Of a stretch of 64,000 nt of DNA, positions 33,301-44,754 are shown in pieces; position 1 is the first letter of the stretch, and each line of letters starts with the position of its first letter. Both the position numbers and the translations under genes were made by a program. The stretch spans positions 62,001 to 126,000 of the forward strand of contig CBFFRP010000445.1 in the NCBI GenBank assembly GCA_965644295.1. The letters are read 5' to 3'. The notes below the pieces were generated by a model. The model worked only from the letters and a program-made list of their open reading frames with translations, ran no database searches and had not been told where the DNA came from. The DNA is from Paraphysomonas bandaiensis (taxonomy: Eukaryota > Chrysophyceae).

Positions 33301-34395
33301 TCTAAGTTAATCTTATTTGCACTGCAGGGTGAATCTCATTATGGACACCATGGGGGCCCTTGCCCTCGGTACGGAACAGCCCTCAGAGACACTCCTACAC
33401 AGACGCCCTTACAAACGCTCAGCTCGGCTCATCTCTAAGCCTATGTGGAGGAATATAATTTGTCAGTCCATTTTCCAGGTGGTGCTGTTGCTGTTCTTGC
33501 TCTTCAAAGGTGCAAAGTTGTTTGATGTGCCCAAGGGTGACTGGTGCAGCGACTATTTTAGACTGTCCGACAGTGAGAAGTTTACATGGGATCCGGCCAC
33601 AGGCAAGCGATCGGCTGTTGAGAACTATAGACTTACATGCAAGTCATTTGAGGACTATTGTCCGGAACTCAGTGGCGAGTGTTATGACGCCACCCATTTG
33701 GCTGGAGATGGGGTCACGGAGTTCTCGTTTTCAGACATGAAACACTTTGCAGGGTCATGCATGGAGTGCCACACGCACTCATACGTCCACACGACAATCA
33801 TATTCAACGCATTTGTCTTCTGCCAGATTTGTAATGAGTTCAACGCAAGATCTCTATTTGATGATGTGTACGTGCTGTCGGGGCTCTCATCTAACCCCAT
33901 CTTTCTGGCGGTTATTGTTGTCACAGTCTTCCTTCAGTACCTGATCGTTACCTTTGGTGGGGATTTCACCAGGACATCTCCCCTTGATCTCCATCAATGG
34001 ATGATCACTGTGGGACTTGGACTGATTGCCTTCCCTATTGGTAAGTACTACACACTTTTTGATGACCAGTATTTACATTGGCGAAACAGGCTTTATTATG
34101 AGGTTTATCCCCTGTGAGGAGGACCCAGAAGATTTTTTCTGTGATATGGGAATGGATTCGAGTCGAACTGCTTATCTACCCAAGCCATCAGGTATGAAAT
34201 GAAGCCCCAATATGTCACACAGCGCATTTTGCTGCTCAATCGAAGCTATGTTTTTATGGGTCTTGTTTTTCAGGGGGCTTTGACGTACTTTCGGACAATT
34301 CCTCTCACAACCTCTTAGGAGTGCGCAGCCCTCATAATGGCAGTTCCTACAAACATATCTCATCAAACCGCCCCTCGTCGGGCTACTTCAGATAG
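30316..34395 (+). CDS. Plasma-membrane-type (P2B) Ca2+-transporting ATPase
   Basis: Ten exons (30316-30348, 30403-30972, 31067-31244, 31335-31435, 31488-31835, 31964-32974, 33028-33275, 33328-34040, 34090-34191, 34274-34395) make 1141 aa. P-type signatures: PEGLP in M4 (about 343), phosphorylation site [12 protein letters not shown] (Asp about 386), KGAPEW, MVTGDN and [17 protein letters not shown]-like M6 region [20 protein letters not shown] fits the PMCA group. It exports Ca2+ from the cytosol using ATP. The C-terminus after M10 ([16 protein letters not shown]) is short and Ser-rich, without an obvious calmodulin-binding helix; autoinhibition may be N-terminal or absent. Unusually, the lumenal/extracellular M7-M8 loop is about 90 residues with many cysteines ([33 protein letters not shown]). 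The 11-codon first exon is tentative; ATG 30433 is the alternative start. Confidence 0.93.
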
Positions 34396-34931
34396 CTTCC
34401 TTACTCCTGTGCCACTGTGCCTGTATACGATATATCCATTGAAATGTACTGGCAAATGTTTTTTGGTTCAGCCCATATTTAATCTGTTGCTACACGATTT
34501 GTATGCCCGTTTGTAGCTCGTTGTCACTTTACGCGTGGAATATCCTCGCTTACATCGCGTTGGTAGCCGTAATAAAAAGACAGTAATTTCAGAACCAACA
34601 ATGCATGCAGCATACTCTTTCGAAAAACTCTGTGATATGTTCGAAAGACAGTGTACGGTGTAGTGTGTTGCAGGGCCTGGTAACCATTAACGGTAATGGC
34701 GATTTGAGATTAGCTATGTATCATAGCAATGTAGTTGAGTATAATTCACAATACATAGCATCAAAAGTACTATAGCTCTATTATCTGACTGATATTCTTC
34801 AGACTTTAGCATACTTGCATGCAACGTGGTCAACAAGTTACTGAACGCAAAAACATATATGGAACCTAAATTTAATTATTACAGATGTATTTTATCAGCT
34901 AATCTATAGAGAATGAACGAATTCTAGGATA
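34396..34931. other. Intergenic, no gene; short repeat at 34671
   Basis: It contains CAGGGCCTGGTAACCATTAA at 34671-34690, which also occurs with small changes at 14363 (inside the hAT element) and 47198. It may be a fragment of hAT-related sequence. Otherwise nothing recognised. Confidence 0.5.
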
Positions 34932-36452
34932 CTAACTGCGCAGACTCGTTTTCAATAGGTGGGATCGTTTTATAGATCGCCTAATAAACGGTATGTGAGC
35001 AATGCCAAGTGTAGGGAAACATACAGGACAGTATACCTGGGTGCGAGAGGACAGATAAGCCCATTGTGCCAACCGAGAGGCCAGATTCTTGTATCCACTA
35101 GATAATGCCATATCAATAGGAGATAGCTCTACGCACAACTTACGTAAATTGCATTGATACATATATTAATACTTGTACCATCATTGTCCAGGGTGTCTAC
35201 AATGCTCTGGCCTCGTTCAGAAAAGTGTGCAGCCAGTACAGCACTCATCTCATGTGAACCCGCCGAGGCAGCTAGGTGAAGCGCAGAAGAACCAGCCTCG
35301 GTCCTCGAGAAAGGGCTGGCCCCGGCGTGTAGCAGCTTCTCAAATATACGAACATGACCCCTGCGAATGCATAAGAACGCTGCAATATAAGATTGACTGG
35401 CATACAAGAAAACGGGGTAATCAGGGATATACTTAGTCGCGGGTATATAGTGCACACAGAAAAAGTCCAAAGGTTTATTAATACGCATATTGAGGGCATA
35501 AAAAGGTAAAAATATAACTCATATCATGTGCACTATACCCGAGACAAGCGAAGTGCAGTGGTGTTAGTCCAAAGTCATTTGCCACATCATGTCCTCCCTG
35601 TACTGTGGTTTCTAGCAGAGCCTTGACGCACTCTTCCTTCCCTCTCTGGGCTGCTAGGTGTAATGCCGTATTACCACTAGTTCCTCTACAGGAAGGATCC
35701 GCCCCCTGAGAGATGAGTACAACCAAGGTCTCTGTTGCCCCATGCATGGCGGCTCGATGAAGAGGTGACAGACCCTGTGCAGTACCTTCAGATGGCTGAT
35801 TTTCACTGCCACTGGACTTGCTAAGTGCCTTCTGAATGACCGCAAGGGCATCCGTATGGTCACCAGCAACCGCAAAATCCAATGGAGACATGCCTTCCTT
35901 GTTCTTGCAATCAGGATTTGCACCACACTCCTGTAAAAGGACTTGTATCGCGTTAACATGTCCTCCCCATGCAGCATAATGTATCGCTGTATTTCCCGCT
36001 TGATCCACTGCATGTACGACTTCATATTCCTCTCCATTCCATTCAACTGGTCTCTGATACTTTTCATGCAATGCATCGGACACATTTAATCCATCACATG
36101 GCTTGCAATTCAATGTATTTGATGTGTCAGATGCCATAATATGCAACAATAACACACGTATCATCATATGATGCCCTTCATATGCAGCAATCATCATACA
36201 TGTTCTTCCATCATCTGTTAGAGATGATATAAGCGATGGATAATACGATAATATGCATTCAACAATATGTATATGATTCTTTTTAACGGCTATATGCAAG
36301 CTGTTTAGCCCATTAATCTTATCGGTTACGTTAACGTCCGTTGATTGCATGTATTGCATGCATTGATCGATATGGCCTCTTGATGCAGCTGTAAAGAGCT
36401 TCTGAGATGGATTAGGAGGAGGTGGAGGGGAAAGGAGGTCTAAGAGATCCAT
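34932..36452 (-). CDS. Ankyrin-repeat protein
   Basis: Three exons (35539-36452, 35179-35360, 34932-35128) give 430 aa in frame. The N-terminus is MDLLDLLSPPPPPNPSQ, a proline run. About nine ankyrin repeats follow, for example KLFTAASRGHIDQC, NGLNSLHIAVKKNHIHIVEC, GNTAIHYAAWGGHVNAIQVL, GMSPLDFAVAGDHTDALAV, GLSPLHRAAMHGATETLVVL, GNTALHLAAQRGKEECVKAL, FGLTPLHFACLGGHVRIFEK and SSALHLAASAGSHEMSAVL. A 40-residue spacer with several Cys/Glu interrupts the third and fourth repeats. No catalytic or membrane domain is seen; ankyrin arrays bind other proteins, and the partner is unknown. The first intron (178 bp) has donor GTATAG. A further donor-like CAG|GTATAC in the last exon leaves the last 35 residues uncertain. 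Confidence 0.85.
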
Positions 36453-36793
36453 ATGTAGTTGGTTGTAATAGAGGGATGTGTGTATGTGTGTTATGTATAT
36501 ACCTTAAGAGGGTGTATATATGTGTGTATGCTTTACAGCAGCATGCGATAATATGGAGATGTGTGTATATACTGTATATGTATGTATATAATATGAGCAA
36601 AACTACAGATTTTAGAGAGCATAGAGTAAAATCCCTGATTTGTAAGGATATAATCTGAAATTTTTGTAATGTACTCAATCAAATTCGGTGTTTTTATGTC
36701 CCCTACGAAGCAGTATTGTGGTATATATATGCATCAAAGTTCACACTGCCGTACTGTCCAGTTGCTGTGTATGGTGTGTGTGTATAGACTGAT

Positions 36794-36946
36794 CGGCATC
36801 CTTTGTATATTTTTGTTGAAACATGCCTCTATTATTGAGACAATAATTATCTGTATTCTAGCCGTAGTTGTATTGCAGTATTATAGAGAATATTTGCTTC
36901 AATTTAATCCCGAAAAAATAAGATGCTGACTGCCCATACGTATATA
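36794..36946. repeat. Dispersed repeat R3, third copy
   Basis: Same orientation and nearly the same extent as 22828-22985: ATCGGCATCCTTTGTATATT, then TATTATTGAGACAATAATTA, GTAGTTGTATTGCAGTATTA, and ATAAGATGCTGACTG. Confidence 0.75.
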
Positions 36947-37941
36947 TATACACACTGGTACACTGTACAGCTGGTGTCCATACACTACAATCCATTGAGA
37001 TGCATAGATGTATAGAAGTTAATGGAAGAATGTGATCTAACTATGCATCAAGCAACAAGATTGCCGCTATAGTATATCATGTTTGTTCGTTACTTCCTTT
37101 ACATCTGTATACATACAGTGCAACATAACTGCCGCTGGTGCTGCTGCTCTGAGTGTGTGTTATCGACACACTCATAGAGAACATGAGTGACTACAACCAA
37201 CCCACTCCTTCTTAAACAGTCATGTGTCTGAACAGGAAGCTCCAGTGAAGTCATTCACTATGAAAACACAAGCACTGACAGCTAATCGAAAGCTCACAGT
37301 GTTAAGTGCCCCTTAAAATGAGATTCATGATTATTGTTAAGGCTTTCAATCTATAGAATTGTAAAGTAGAGTTGTAGCAATAGAGTGGATGTATAGAGCT
37401 ATAAACATATGTATGTTATGAATATCTTCTCTCTGTTGTGTTCATCAAAGCCACCAAATAATCAGTTTCTCTTGAGAACAATTACACAGGCTCAACATTA
37501 CTTTTCAGTAGAGCTAAGATGTTATTTAATTTATGCATAAAAGAAATAGAAGTTGAGCAAGTCATGCTGGCAGCTAACGTATGGCTTAAGGCTAATAGAG
37601 TATGTAGTTTCTTATAAAAAAATAATTGTGATTACAACCTGCGTCAATTATTTGACTATTAAAAGATAGTATGTACGAACGTATTATATTTCTCAGGCAT
37701 AGTTTGGGACGTTATTTTTCACTGTTATTTATCTATTGTACGTAATAGCTATAGCTCTGCAATGACTGTATTACCGAATTTGGTTGTTTTATATGTATAT
37801 CAATTGTAATGAGAACGAATAACTATTATTAAATCTTGTTAAATACAAATATGACTGTACTAATCTTCGCAAAAAATGAAGAAGTATGTGGCCAGATGCC
37901 CATTAGCTACTACAAAAACAGACAACAGCTACTCAGCCTAT
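36947..37941. other. Intergenic, no gene seen
   Basis: AT-rich, about 1 kb, with no supportable ORF or repeat structure noticed. Confidence 0.6.
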
Positions 37942-39114
37942 TTAAGGGTCCCACTGTACTGCTTCCAGAGCAATAGCTGCGTGTTTTCGCAAAAGTGAAT
38001 CGCCAGATTCATCCGCTTCCTCCTGTAAGCGTCTGATTACTCCAACCACAGACGCATGCGGGGTTCGGGTGAGAATAATACGGTCGTCATCATCGTCAGA
38101 AGTCTTACTCTCTGCCGCAATCTCTGCAAGCTGAGAAGGTTCCATGCCCCTCGTGTCCATATTGAGCTCACATCGAGCTTGAGGATATACGGCTAGATTA
38201 CTGATTACCTTGAGCACATTGAGTTTTACGAGGCGCTTGCTTTGCTGTAAAGTTTGAATGAGGACAGAAACACCATCACAGTCGGACAGCTGGATCTTTC
38301 CTTCATCTGTGGAAGTTATGGCCATTAGAGCAAAGGTTAAAGCCACCATTACTTCTTCACTGGGTAATTCCTGAAGCAACGGTACCATAACCGCAATGCC
38401 TTTCTCAGCAATAGCCGCTTCCTTGGCTACATCAGAGAAACAAATAAATCCCAGAGCACGAGCGGCTTGAAGAGTAACTTCTGTCGATGTAGTAGTCCTG
38501 AGAAGGTCTATAAATTTCTTAACGGCTTGTGATTCAAGCGCATCTTGAAGCCCCGCTTCAATTTTACAGCTGTTATGAATGGTTTGCAGCATGATAGGTT
38601 TCAACACATCATCTTCAGCAGACACCGCAGTAACAAACTCAACAGTAACTCCTGCTTTAACACATGCTCTGACACCATCCATTGTCCGAGTCACATGATG
38701 CAAACACTGATAAACATTACGGCGTACATCAACAGATGTATCATTCATTCCTTGTAATATATCTGGTATCGCTTCATCCAATAAGATAGCAGCCAGACCA
38801 TTTGCATCCGCCGCGGCCGTACTGAGTGCCATACTTGATCTGACACGTGTGGTATAATCCGGATCAGAGATCATAGATGCAAGTACTTGCACTATTCCAG
38901 CTCTTGCACACCCTTCTATAACGTATGGGTTCTGGAACTCATCGCATACAACAGCTAATGCATTTATACGTACAGATATGTCCTTATCAGCCACTTGTTC
39001 GACTAGTCGGGGGCATTTTTGCAATCCATATGCCTCAACGATCTTAGTGGATGGGACAGGAGGGGGTGAGGGTTTGGTTTCGAATAGAGGGAAGTTTATG
39101 TCACCGTTATTCAT
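37942..39114 (-). CDS. RSPH14: Radial spoke head 14-like armadillo protein
   Basis: An intronless 390-aa ORF. After a short proline-rich lead (TKPSPPPVPSTKIVEAYG) it is all helical armadillo/HEAT repeats, for example CPRLVEQVADKDISVRINAL, AVVCDEFQNPYVIEGCARAG, IVQVLASMISDPDYTTRVRS, SMALSTAAADANGLAAI, DILQGMNDTSVDVRRNV and QAARALGFICFSDVAKEAA. The arrangement, and especially the ADKDISVRINAL...LCDL-like start, is that of RSPH14 (RTDR1), a component associated with axonemal radial spokes in motile cilia. Family length is about 350 aa. This is the main evidence that the organism, or its recent ancestor, has flagella. The ATG at 39114 follows a repeat-rich leader with TATATATG; an upstream in-frame extension is low-complexity and was rejected. 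Other ARM-repeat proteins cannot be fully excluded. Confidence 0.8.
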   Translation of the reverse strand: MNNGDINFPLFETKPSPPPVPSTKIVEAYGLQKCPRLVEQVADKDISVRINALAVVCDEFQNPYVIEGCARAGIVQVLASMISDPDYTTRVRSSMALSTAAADANGLAAILLDEAIPDILQGMNDTSVDVRRNVYQCLHHVTRTMDGVRACVKAGVTVEFVTAVSAEDDVLKPIMLQTIHNSCKIEAGLQDALESQAVKKFIDLLRTTTSTEVTLQAARALGFICFSDVAKEAAIAEKGIAVMVPLLQELPSEEVMVALTFALMAITSTDEGKIQLSDCDGVSVLIQTLQQSKRLVKLNVLKVISNLAVYPQARCELNMDTRGMEPSQLAEIAAESKTSDDDDDRIILTRTPHASVVGVIRRLQEEADESGDSLLRKHAAIALEAVQWDP

Positions 39115-39768
39115 GATAGGGGGTTGGGTGGATGTATGTATATATATGTGACTGTTAAGATGATGTGTGTATGTATGTGTATATGTATGCATGTGTGTGT
39201 ATAGAGGGTTATATATACATATATATACAGAGTATACCAGTGAAACCGTCATATATACTGCAGTGGTGTGTATATAGATGTATGTACTGCTGTACATATG
39301 TATGTATGGGCTGCTGCTGCTGTAGACCAGTACATGATATTAGGCAAGAAAACCCAAGCTTTTTAGTTGAATGCTGTTTTTTGAGGCAACATATATAACA
39401 AAAAAACGAAAAAGGGTGATTTTTTGCCTGATTTTAAGCAGCAGTATTCAGAGATATCCTGTATACCGCCGTATATCATGCGGTGGATGTACTCATCTGC
39501 AGGTGTATGTATATGAATCTGGTACGTATATCTCCAGTATACAGCAGTAGTATTCACATCTATCGGGTCATATCTACATACATATATACACATACATACA
39601 CATATATACACATATATACACATATATACACATACATATATATACACACCACTCTGCTCTTGAGCACTCCTCACTTATGCTCATTCCATCCCATGATTCC
39701 TCTAACACCATAACCATACCCTCCTACCATCTCATTTCATCCCAGTAACACTCCCCCCCCTCTTCCCT
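39115..39768. repeat. Microsatellite-rich spacer between divergent genes
   Basis: A bidirectional spacer between RSPH14 and the SLC35F gene. It includes TATG/CATA tracts (39120-39235, 39575-39650), ATGTACTGCTGTACAT at 39282-39297 and (CTG)4 nearby at 39310-39322. No gene. Confidence 0.7.
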
Positions 39769-42217
39769 ATGAAACAATACACTGGGTACGTGCATTCCAT
39801 GGCACATAGTCACTCACATACGCCTATGCAGATTCAGTCTTGGGATCTTCTTCATAGTCATCGTTGCAGTCATATGGGCAGGGTATGTATCCTATAATAC
39901 AGTCGTATTCTATAGATAATATCTACTGTAGGGCAAGTGTACTTACACAGTACATATATTCCGACTTAGATTTCAAGAGTCCTTTTCTAGTGACGTATAT
40001 CGCCACAGCGTTATTCTCTTTATACTTACCTCTATGGAGAGTGTGGGTGTGGATGGGTGTAGTAGAAGATCCTCCATGGTAATGTATACACCATATTCTA
40101 CACACTATACAAAGTATTAATAGATTTATAGTATTAGATTAGCTGAATTAGATTTGTATTAATAGTTATGTTGGAGTAGATATATATCACTTCACTGTAT
40201 TATTAGTATTGTATTATTAGATTTATATATATATAGATTTGTAGTGATAGATTTGCGTAATTAGTTTGCATAATTAGTTTTGGGTTAGTTGATTTTTATT
40301 AATAGATTAGTATTTTTAGGTTTGTATTATTATATTTGTATTAGTAGTTTTGTATTAGTAGAGATGTGTGAATTGTTAAGTGGTGTTTTGTCACAAGTAT
40401 TTGGTATATATTCCGTTACTTAGTAATCATATGTGTGTTTGATAATAGGCGGTTAGAGCATTTAGACAGTTCACATAGTAGTACAGATAACCTCTTAGAG
40501 AAAGGTACGTTTTCTATAGCATCTATATATTATATGCTCTATTATTCGTAACATTACTTTGTAGAAAGTATAATTAGTTCTCGTCCTGGGTCTAGAGAAA
40601 GTAACGGGGTCTATCAACGAGTGGTTGATGATGATGAGACACTTCCAACTGCTGATTTAGACAGAGATAACAAACTCATTCAGGTCTACAATGTGCTTAA
40701 TACGACATAGTATTGTGAATTCAACTTATATTTTATATTTATGCTTGGAGATTTATATGCATTTTAATTGCAGGTGTCCCGTGCTGAAGAATACTGTCAT
40801 GTGGATGTTATAAAGATTTCTCTGCTGGTTGCACCGTTGTGGTTTATTGCCAACTTTTTTTACAATTATTCACTTCTTCTAACTTCTGTGGGTAGCTCCA
40901 CTATTATAAGGTTGTGTTATATGTGTATTGATATGAGTGCCGGTGCACATCGTGCATGCGGAATGTATGCTTCATCTGCATATAATATGCTATGTGTACA
41001 TTATATTTATTTTTTTTAATCGTTTTGACAGTAATCTCTCGGGATCATTTACACTATTATTCTCATATTTACTTGGCTTGGAGGAGATTACTTATGGAAA
41101 ATTAATTGGGCTAGGTTTGTCTTTGTCAGGGGTGGCTCTGGTGAGTAGTCCTGTACTTTAAAATATGCGGGGTTATTATATGTGCTGCACTGCATCAAAT
41201 ATTCCGCAGAGATGCGAATTCTTTTTTATTTATACATTACTGTCTACATGCAGATTGGAGTTCAGGATCACGACAACGGAGAGAAACACACCGTAACAGG
41301 AGATCTCGTAGCCCTTGTAGCTGCTGCTGCCTATGGCCTGTACACGGCGACAATAAAGATAAAGGTACAGCTCTACTCTGCATGCAGAACATGTCTTTTA
41401 ATGCTATGTAGTGTATGTAATGCTATCCTATACGTGTCCATATATTTTATTGCTTATGCGATATAGTGCGTGAAGCTATAACATGTAGTTGTTAGTATAT
41501 TGTCAAGCCCGATGGAGCGTGTCTAATGTCGTTCTTATAGATTCCTGAAGATGATGGAGTGTCCATGCAGCTTCTCTTTGGCTACATCGGTGCCGTCACA
41601 GCTGTTTTATTAAGTCCTGTCATATTTTTTCTGGTGAGTAGACACCGGGAATGTTCTTGGCAGTGAAAGACGTACACTTTAAAATGTATTGAATTTCGAT
41701 ACCATCATTTGAAATTGTATTTAGTGATATATGTTCGTATCCGAATTCACATAATGCTCGACAGGGTGTGTTTAATCTTGGGAATATTTACGATCTAACG
41801 GGAAAAATCTTCGGGTTTTTACTACTGGGCAGCATTTTTAATAATGTGATATCTGATTACCTCTGGGCCAGGTACGACGATTTGATGTGCTATGTCGTCT
41901 TTAATGATACCTGGGCGTATTTATACGTGTATATATGTATACGGCGTCGCTTATGCATATGTTGTACACACATAAACGGCCTGGATTACGAATTTTTACA
42001 CAGGTCGGTCGTCCTGACTTCCCCGACAATAGCCACTGTGGGTCTCTCAATTACAATCCCATTGGCTCTTACATCAGATTTCATATTCTTCAGCAAGGTA
42101 CCAACCTATATGAGCGTATCGGGTGCGCTGCTGGTTATTCTCGGTTTTGTGTCTATGAGTGCGGAAGTGTCTATCAGAAAGTATATGATTGAGTGTTTTA
42201 AAATAATTAGATCGTAG
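39769..42217 (+). CDS. SLC35F5-like drug/metabolite transporter
   Basis: Eleven exons (39769-39785, 39832-39882, 39932-40078, 40449-40504, 40565-40683, 40774-40910, 41032-41140, 41254-41364, 41541-41633, 41765-41871, 42004-42217) sum to 1161 nt, 386 aa, every phase matching. The protein starts MKQYTGFSLGIFFIVIVAVI, WAGASVLTQYIYSDLDFKSP and so on, then has a Ser/Asp-rich cytosolic loop, and about nine more membrane helices: SLLVAPLWFIANFFYNYSLL, TSVGSSTIIRSNLSGSFTLL, GDLVALVAAAAYGLYTATIK, FGYIGAVTAVLLSPVIFFL, LLLGSIFNNVISDYLWARSV and PTIATVGLSITIPLALTSDF. This is the EamA/DMT fold of the SLC35F group (WxxSSxxxxY...ATVGLSITIPL). Substrates of SLC35F5 are not established. The 17-nt first exon and 51-nt second exon are supported by the family N-terminus. 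The short hydrophilic C-terminus ends the gene; the 370-bp intron 3 is AT-rich. Confidence 0.88.
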
Positions 42218-42258
42218 TTTTATTGCCATGGTATTTCTTAGCTTAAAACCTTCCCATC

Positions 42259-42408
42259 TAATTACTATAAAATTTCACTATATATCTCTTAACGTAATTA
42301 AGTCAATACTGTGCAACTGCAATACTTTAATAATACTTTCATTATGTAGTTGCACAGTATTGACTGAATTATGTTAAGAGAGATATAGTGAAATTATATA
42401 GTAATTAT
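42259..42408. mobile_element. Hairpin MITE-like inverted repeat
   Basis: Two arms of about 61 bp, starting TAATTACTATA on each strand and sharing ATTTCACTATAT, TCTCTTAAC and AGTCAATACTGTGCAACT, separated by about 28 bp. They can fold into a nearly perfect hairpin. It lies 40 bp after the SLC35F stop. No coding capacity; a small palindromic foldback element is the likeliest reading. Confidence 0.75.
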
Positions 42409-42419
42409 GATTTTGTAGC

Positions 42420-43165
42420 ACTGTGATTGAGGTACCACGTCGATCACCAACATTGAGTTCTACAAATCGCATCTTTAATATTTTCAGTTTCTTTGTATAC
42501 TTCAACAAGCTTCAAGTACGCACGTAGGAGTTAGTTGTTGTGTTGTTGTTCAATAAATATAATTGAATAGTAGGTTGTAGTTAAACCAGTTTATTTGTTG
42601 ATGCAAGTAAGCATTTAACTTAATTTTTTAGAATTGATAATTTCTTTATTTTAGTATTCCTACTTAATTGACGCTACTCATATCATGGCACCGTAGCCTA
42701 TTGTTTATTATATTCAAGAATAATTCCGGGTCAAAAGTTAAAATGTAATCCAAACTCGTCGTAGTAATACTATCGAAATACATTGTGCCTTATCCATAAC
42801 GAAAGAAATTTCTTGCTTTGGGATATATGAATGACATAGTTACCTGTTAACACTGGTTTTACTTCTCAAATTCTGCTATATATAAAGAAGTATAAAGTAA
42901 ACAGGAAACGCGTAAACTCTGATAGTAACATAAGTTGAGCATGGAATATTCCTAGGTCAATTACTCTGTGCTGCTTCAACTCACATACGTATGACTGCTA
43001 TAGCTAGGGTACGTGCGGTGTCTCTCAGAAACATAAGTAGAGCAGTACTTGTATATATAGACTGTTGATTTTACAAACCGTGCCTTACACCATTAGGTCA
43101 CATTAAAAAGCACTTCTACTTCATGAGTGCTACACTGTCTTAACACCGCGCCAACTCATCACTAC
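42420..43165. other. Intergenic, no gene seen
   Basis: AT-rich 3' flank between the convergent SLC35F and NDUFS5 genes. An AGAGCAGTACTTGTATATAT motif occurs at about 43039-43058. Confidence 0.55.
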
Positions 43166-43689
43166 CTAGTCATAAAACACGCCTTTCAGATACGCATCCA
43201 CCGCCCGCTTAGCGCCTTTAAAGAGCCAGCCTGAATTATCTTGGTGTTCACCCGCCTCCAACTCCTTCTCGCGTTTCATCACCTTGACAGCCATTGCTCT
43301 GTCAACCTACACAACACAACTATAAACACACTACTACACATATTACAATAAATTAACATGACAGTCACAATTAATGTACGCATGTTATGTATGTGACCTG
43401 CTTAAAGCCATGCAAACACTCAAAGTAGTCCTCCATCACTTTAGGACACTCCTCAGTGGGGTTCTCAGCTGCTTCCTATACACAAAAAAATATACCATTC
43501 AATACATACACGACTAATAAAAAAATAATAACTGTATAAGTAGCATATATATATATAACTACAGCGTATGTATGTATGTATGTATGTGTATGTATGTGCG
43601 GCATATTCACATACCACACATCGATTAAAGTCCTGAAAATGTTGAAAGCACCTGCTGGCCCCTCCACTTAGACCGAAACCAGAAGCCAT
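43166..43689 (-). CDS. NDUFS5: Complex I 15 kDa subunit (NDUFS5-like), CHCH protein
   Basis: Three exons (43615-43689, 43398-43475, 43166-43306) give 97 aa. The start MASGFGLSGGASRCF is the classic NDUFS5 N-terminus (MASGxGxxGxxGRCY in plants). The twin CX9C motif is complete: CFQHFQDFNRC and CPKVMEDYFEC followed by LHGFKQ, matching the family's YLECLHHRKE. NDUFS5 is an accessory subunit of mitochondrial NADH:ubiquinone oxidoreductase on the intermembrane-space side, imported through the Mia40 disulfide relay. The C-terminal extension (KREKELEAGEHQDNSGWLFK and beyond) differs from the usual basic tail. The gene is expressed divergently from the CHORD gene across a 0.8-kb TATG array whose first unit lies less than 100 bp from the start codon. 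Confidence 0.9.
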
Positions 43690-43776
43690 ATTTAATATAA
43701 ATTACAGAAGAGAAGAGCCAGAAATAATAAACAACCATAACACAATAACACCAACCACAACCATACCGACCGTATG

Positions 43777-43777
43777 C

Positions 43778-43810
<33 letters not shown>

Positions 43811-44108
43811 TGTATGTATGTATGTATGTATGTATGTATGTATGTATGTATGTATGTATGTATGTATGTATGTATGTATGTATGTATGTATGTATGTATG
43901 TATGTATGTATGTATGTATGTATGTATGTATGTATGTATGTATGTATGTATGTAGGTAGGTAGGTAGGTAGGTAGGTAGGTAGGTAGGTAGGTAGGTAGG
44001 TAGGTAGGTAGGTAGGTAGGTATGTATGTATGTATGTATGTATGTATGTATGTATGTATGTATGTATGTATGTATGTATGTATGTATGTATGTATGTATG
44101 TATGTATG

Positions 44109-44140
<32 letters not shown>

Positions 44141-44494
44141 TGTATGTATGTATGTATGTATGTATGTATGTATGTATGTATGTATGTATGTATGTATGTA
44201 TGTATGTATGTATGTATGTATGTATGTATGTATGTATGTATGTATGTATGTATGTATGTATGTATGTATGCATGTATGTATGTATGTATGTATGTATGTA
44301 TGTATGTATGTATGTATGTATGTATGTATGTATGTATGTATGTATGTATGTATGTATGTATGTTTGTATGTATGTATGTATGTATGTATGTATGTATGTA
44401 TGTATGTATGTATGTATGTATGTATGTATGTATGTATGTATGTATGTATGTATGTATGTATGTATGTATGTATGTATGTATGTATGTATGTATG

Positions 44495-44528
<34 letters not shown>

Positions 44529-44572
44529 TGTATGTATGTATGTATGTATGTATGTATGTATGTATGTACGTA
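43777..44572. repeat. 0.8-kb (TATG)n/(TAGG)n array in bidirectional promoter
   Basis: About 200 tetranucleotide units, nearly all TATG, with one block of about 17 TAGG units (43953-44021) and a few point variants (CATG at 44270, TTTG near 44363, TATATG breaks). It fills most of the 1065 bp between the start codons of NDUFS5 and the CHORD gene. On either strand the TATG sections have no stop codons, producing spurious MYVC or HTYI open frames. Confidence 0.97.
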
Positions 44573-44754
44573 TATATTCATTCATAGAACATACGGTACA
44601 TAGAAACCGTCTTCGTTATCTAGAAAGCTGGTGTTTTCAGTTTGATGGGGATAATTTTCAACCAAACAATCACGCATGTAGCCTCTTCATATTAACATCT
44701 CGACATCCACTCCTTCACTATTCCTCCATTCTACCATATAACAAACCAACAAAC

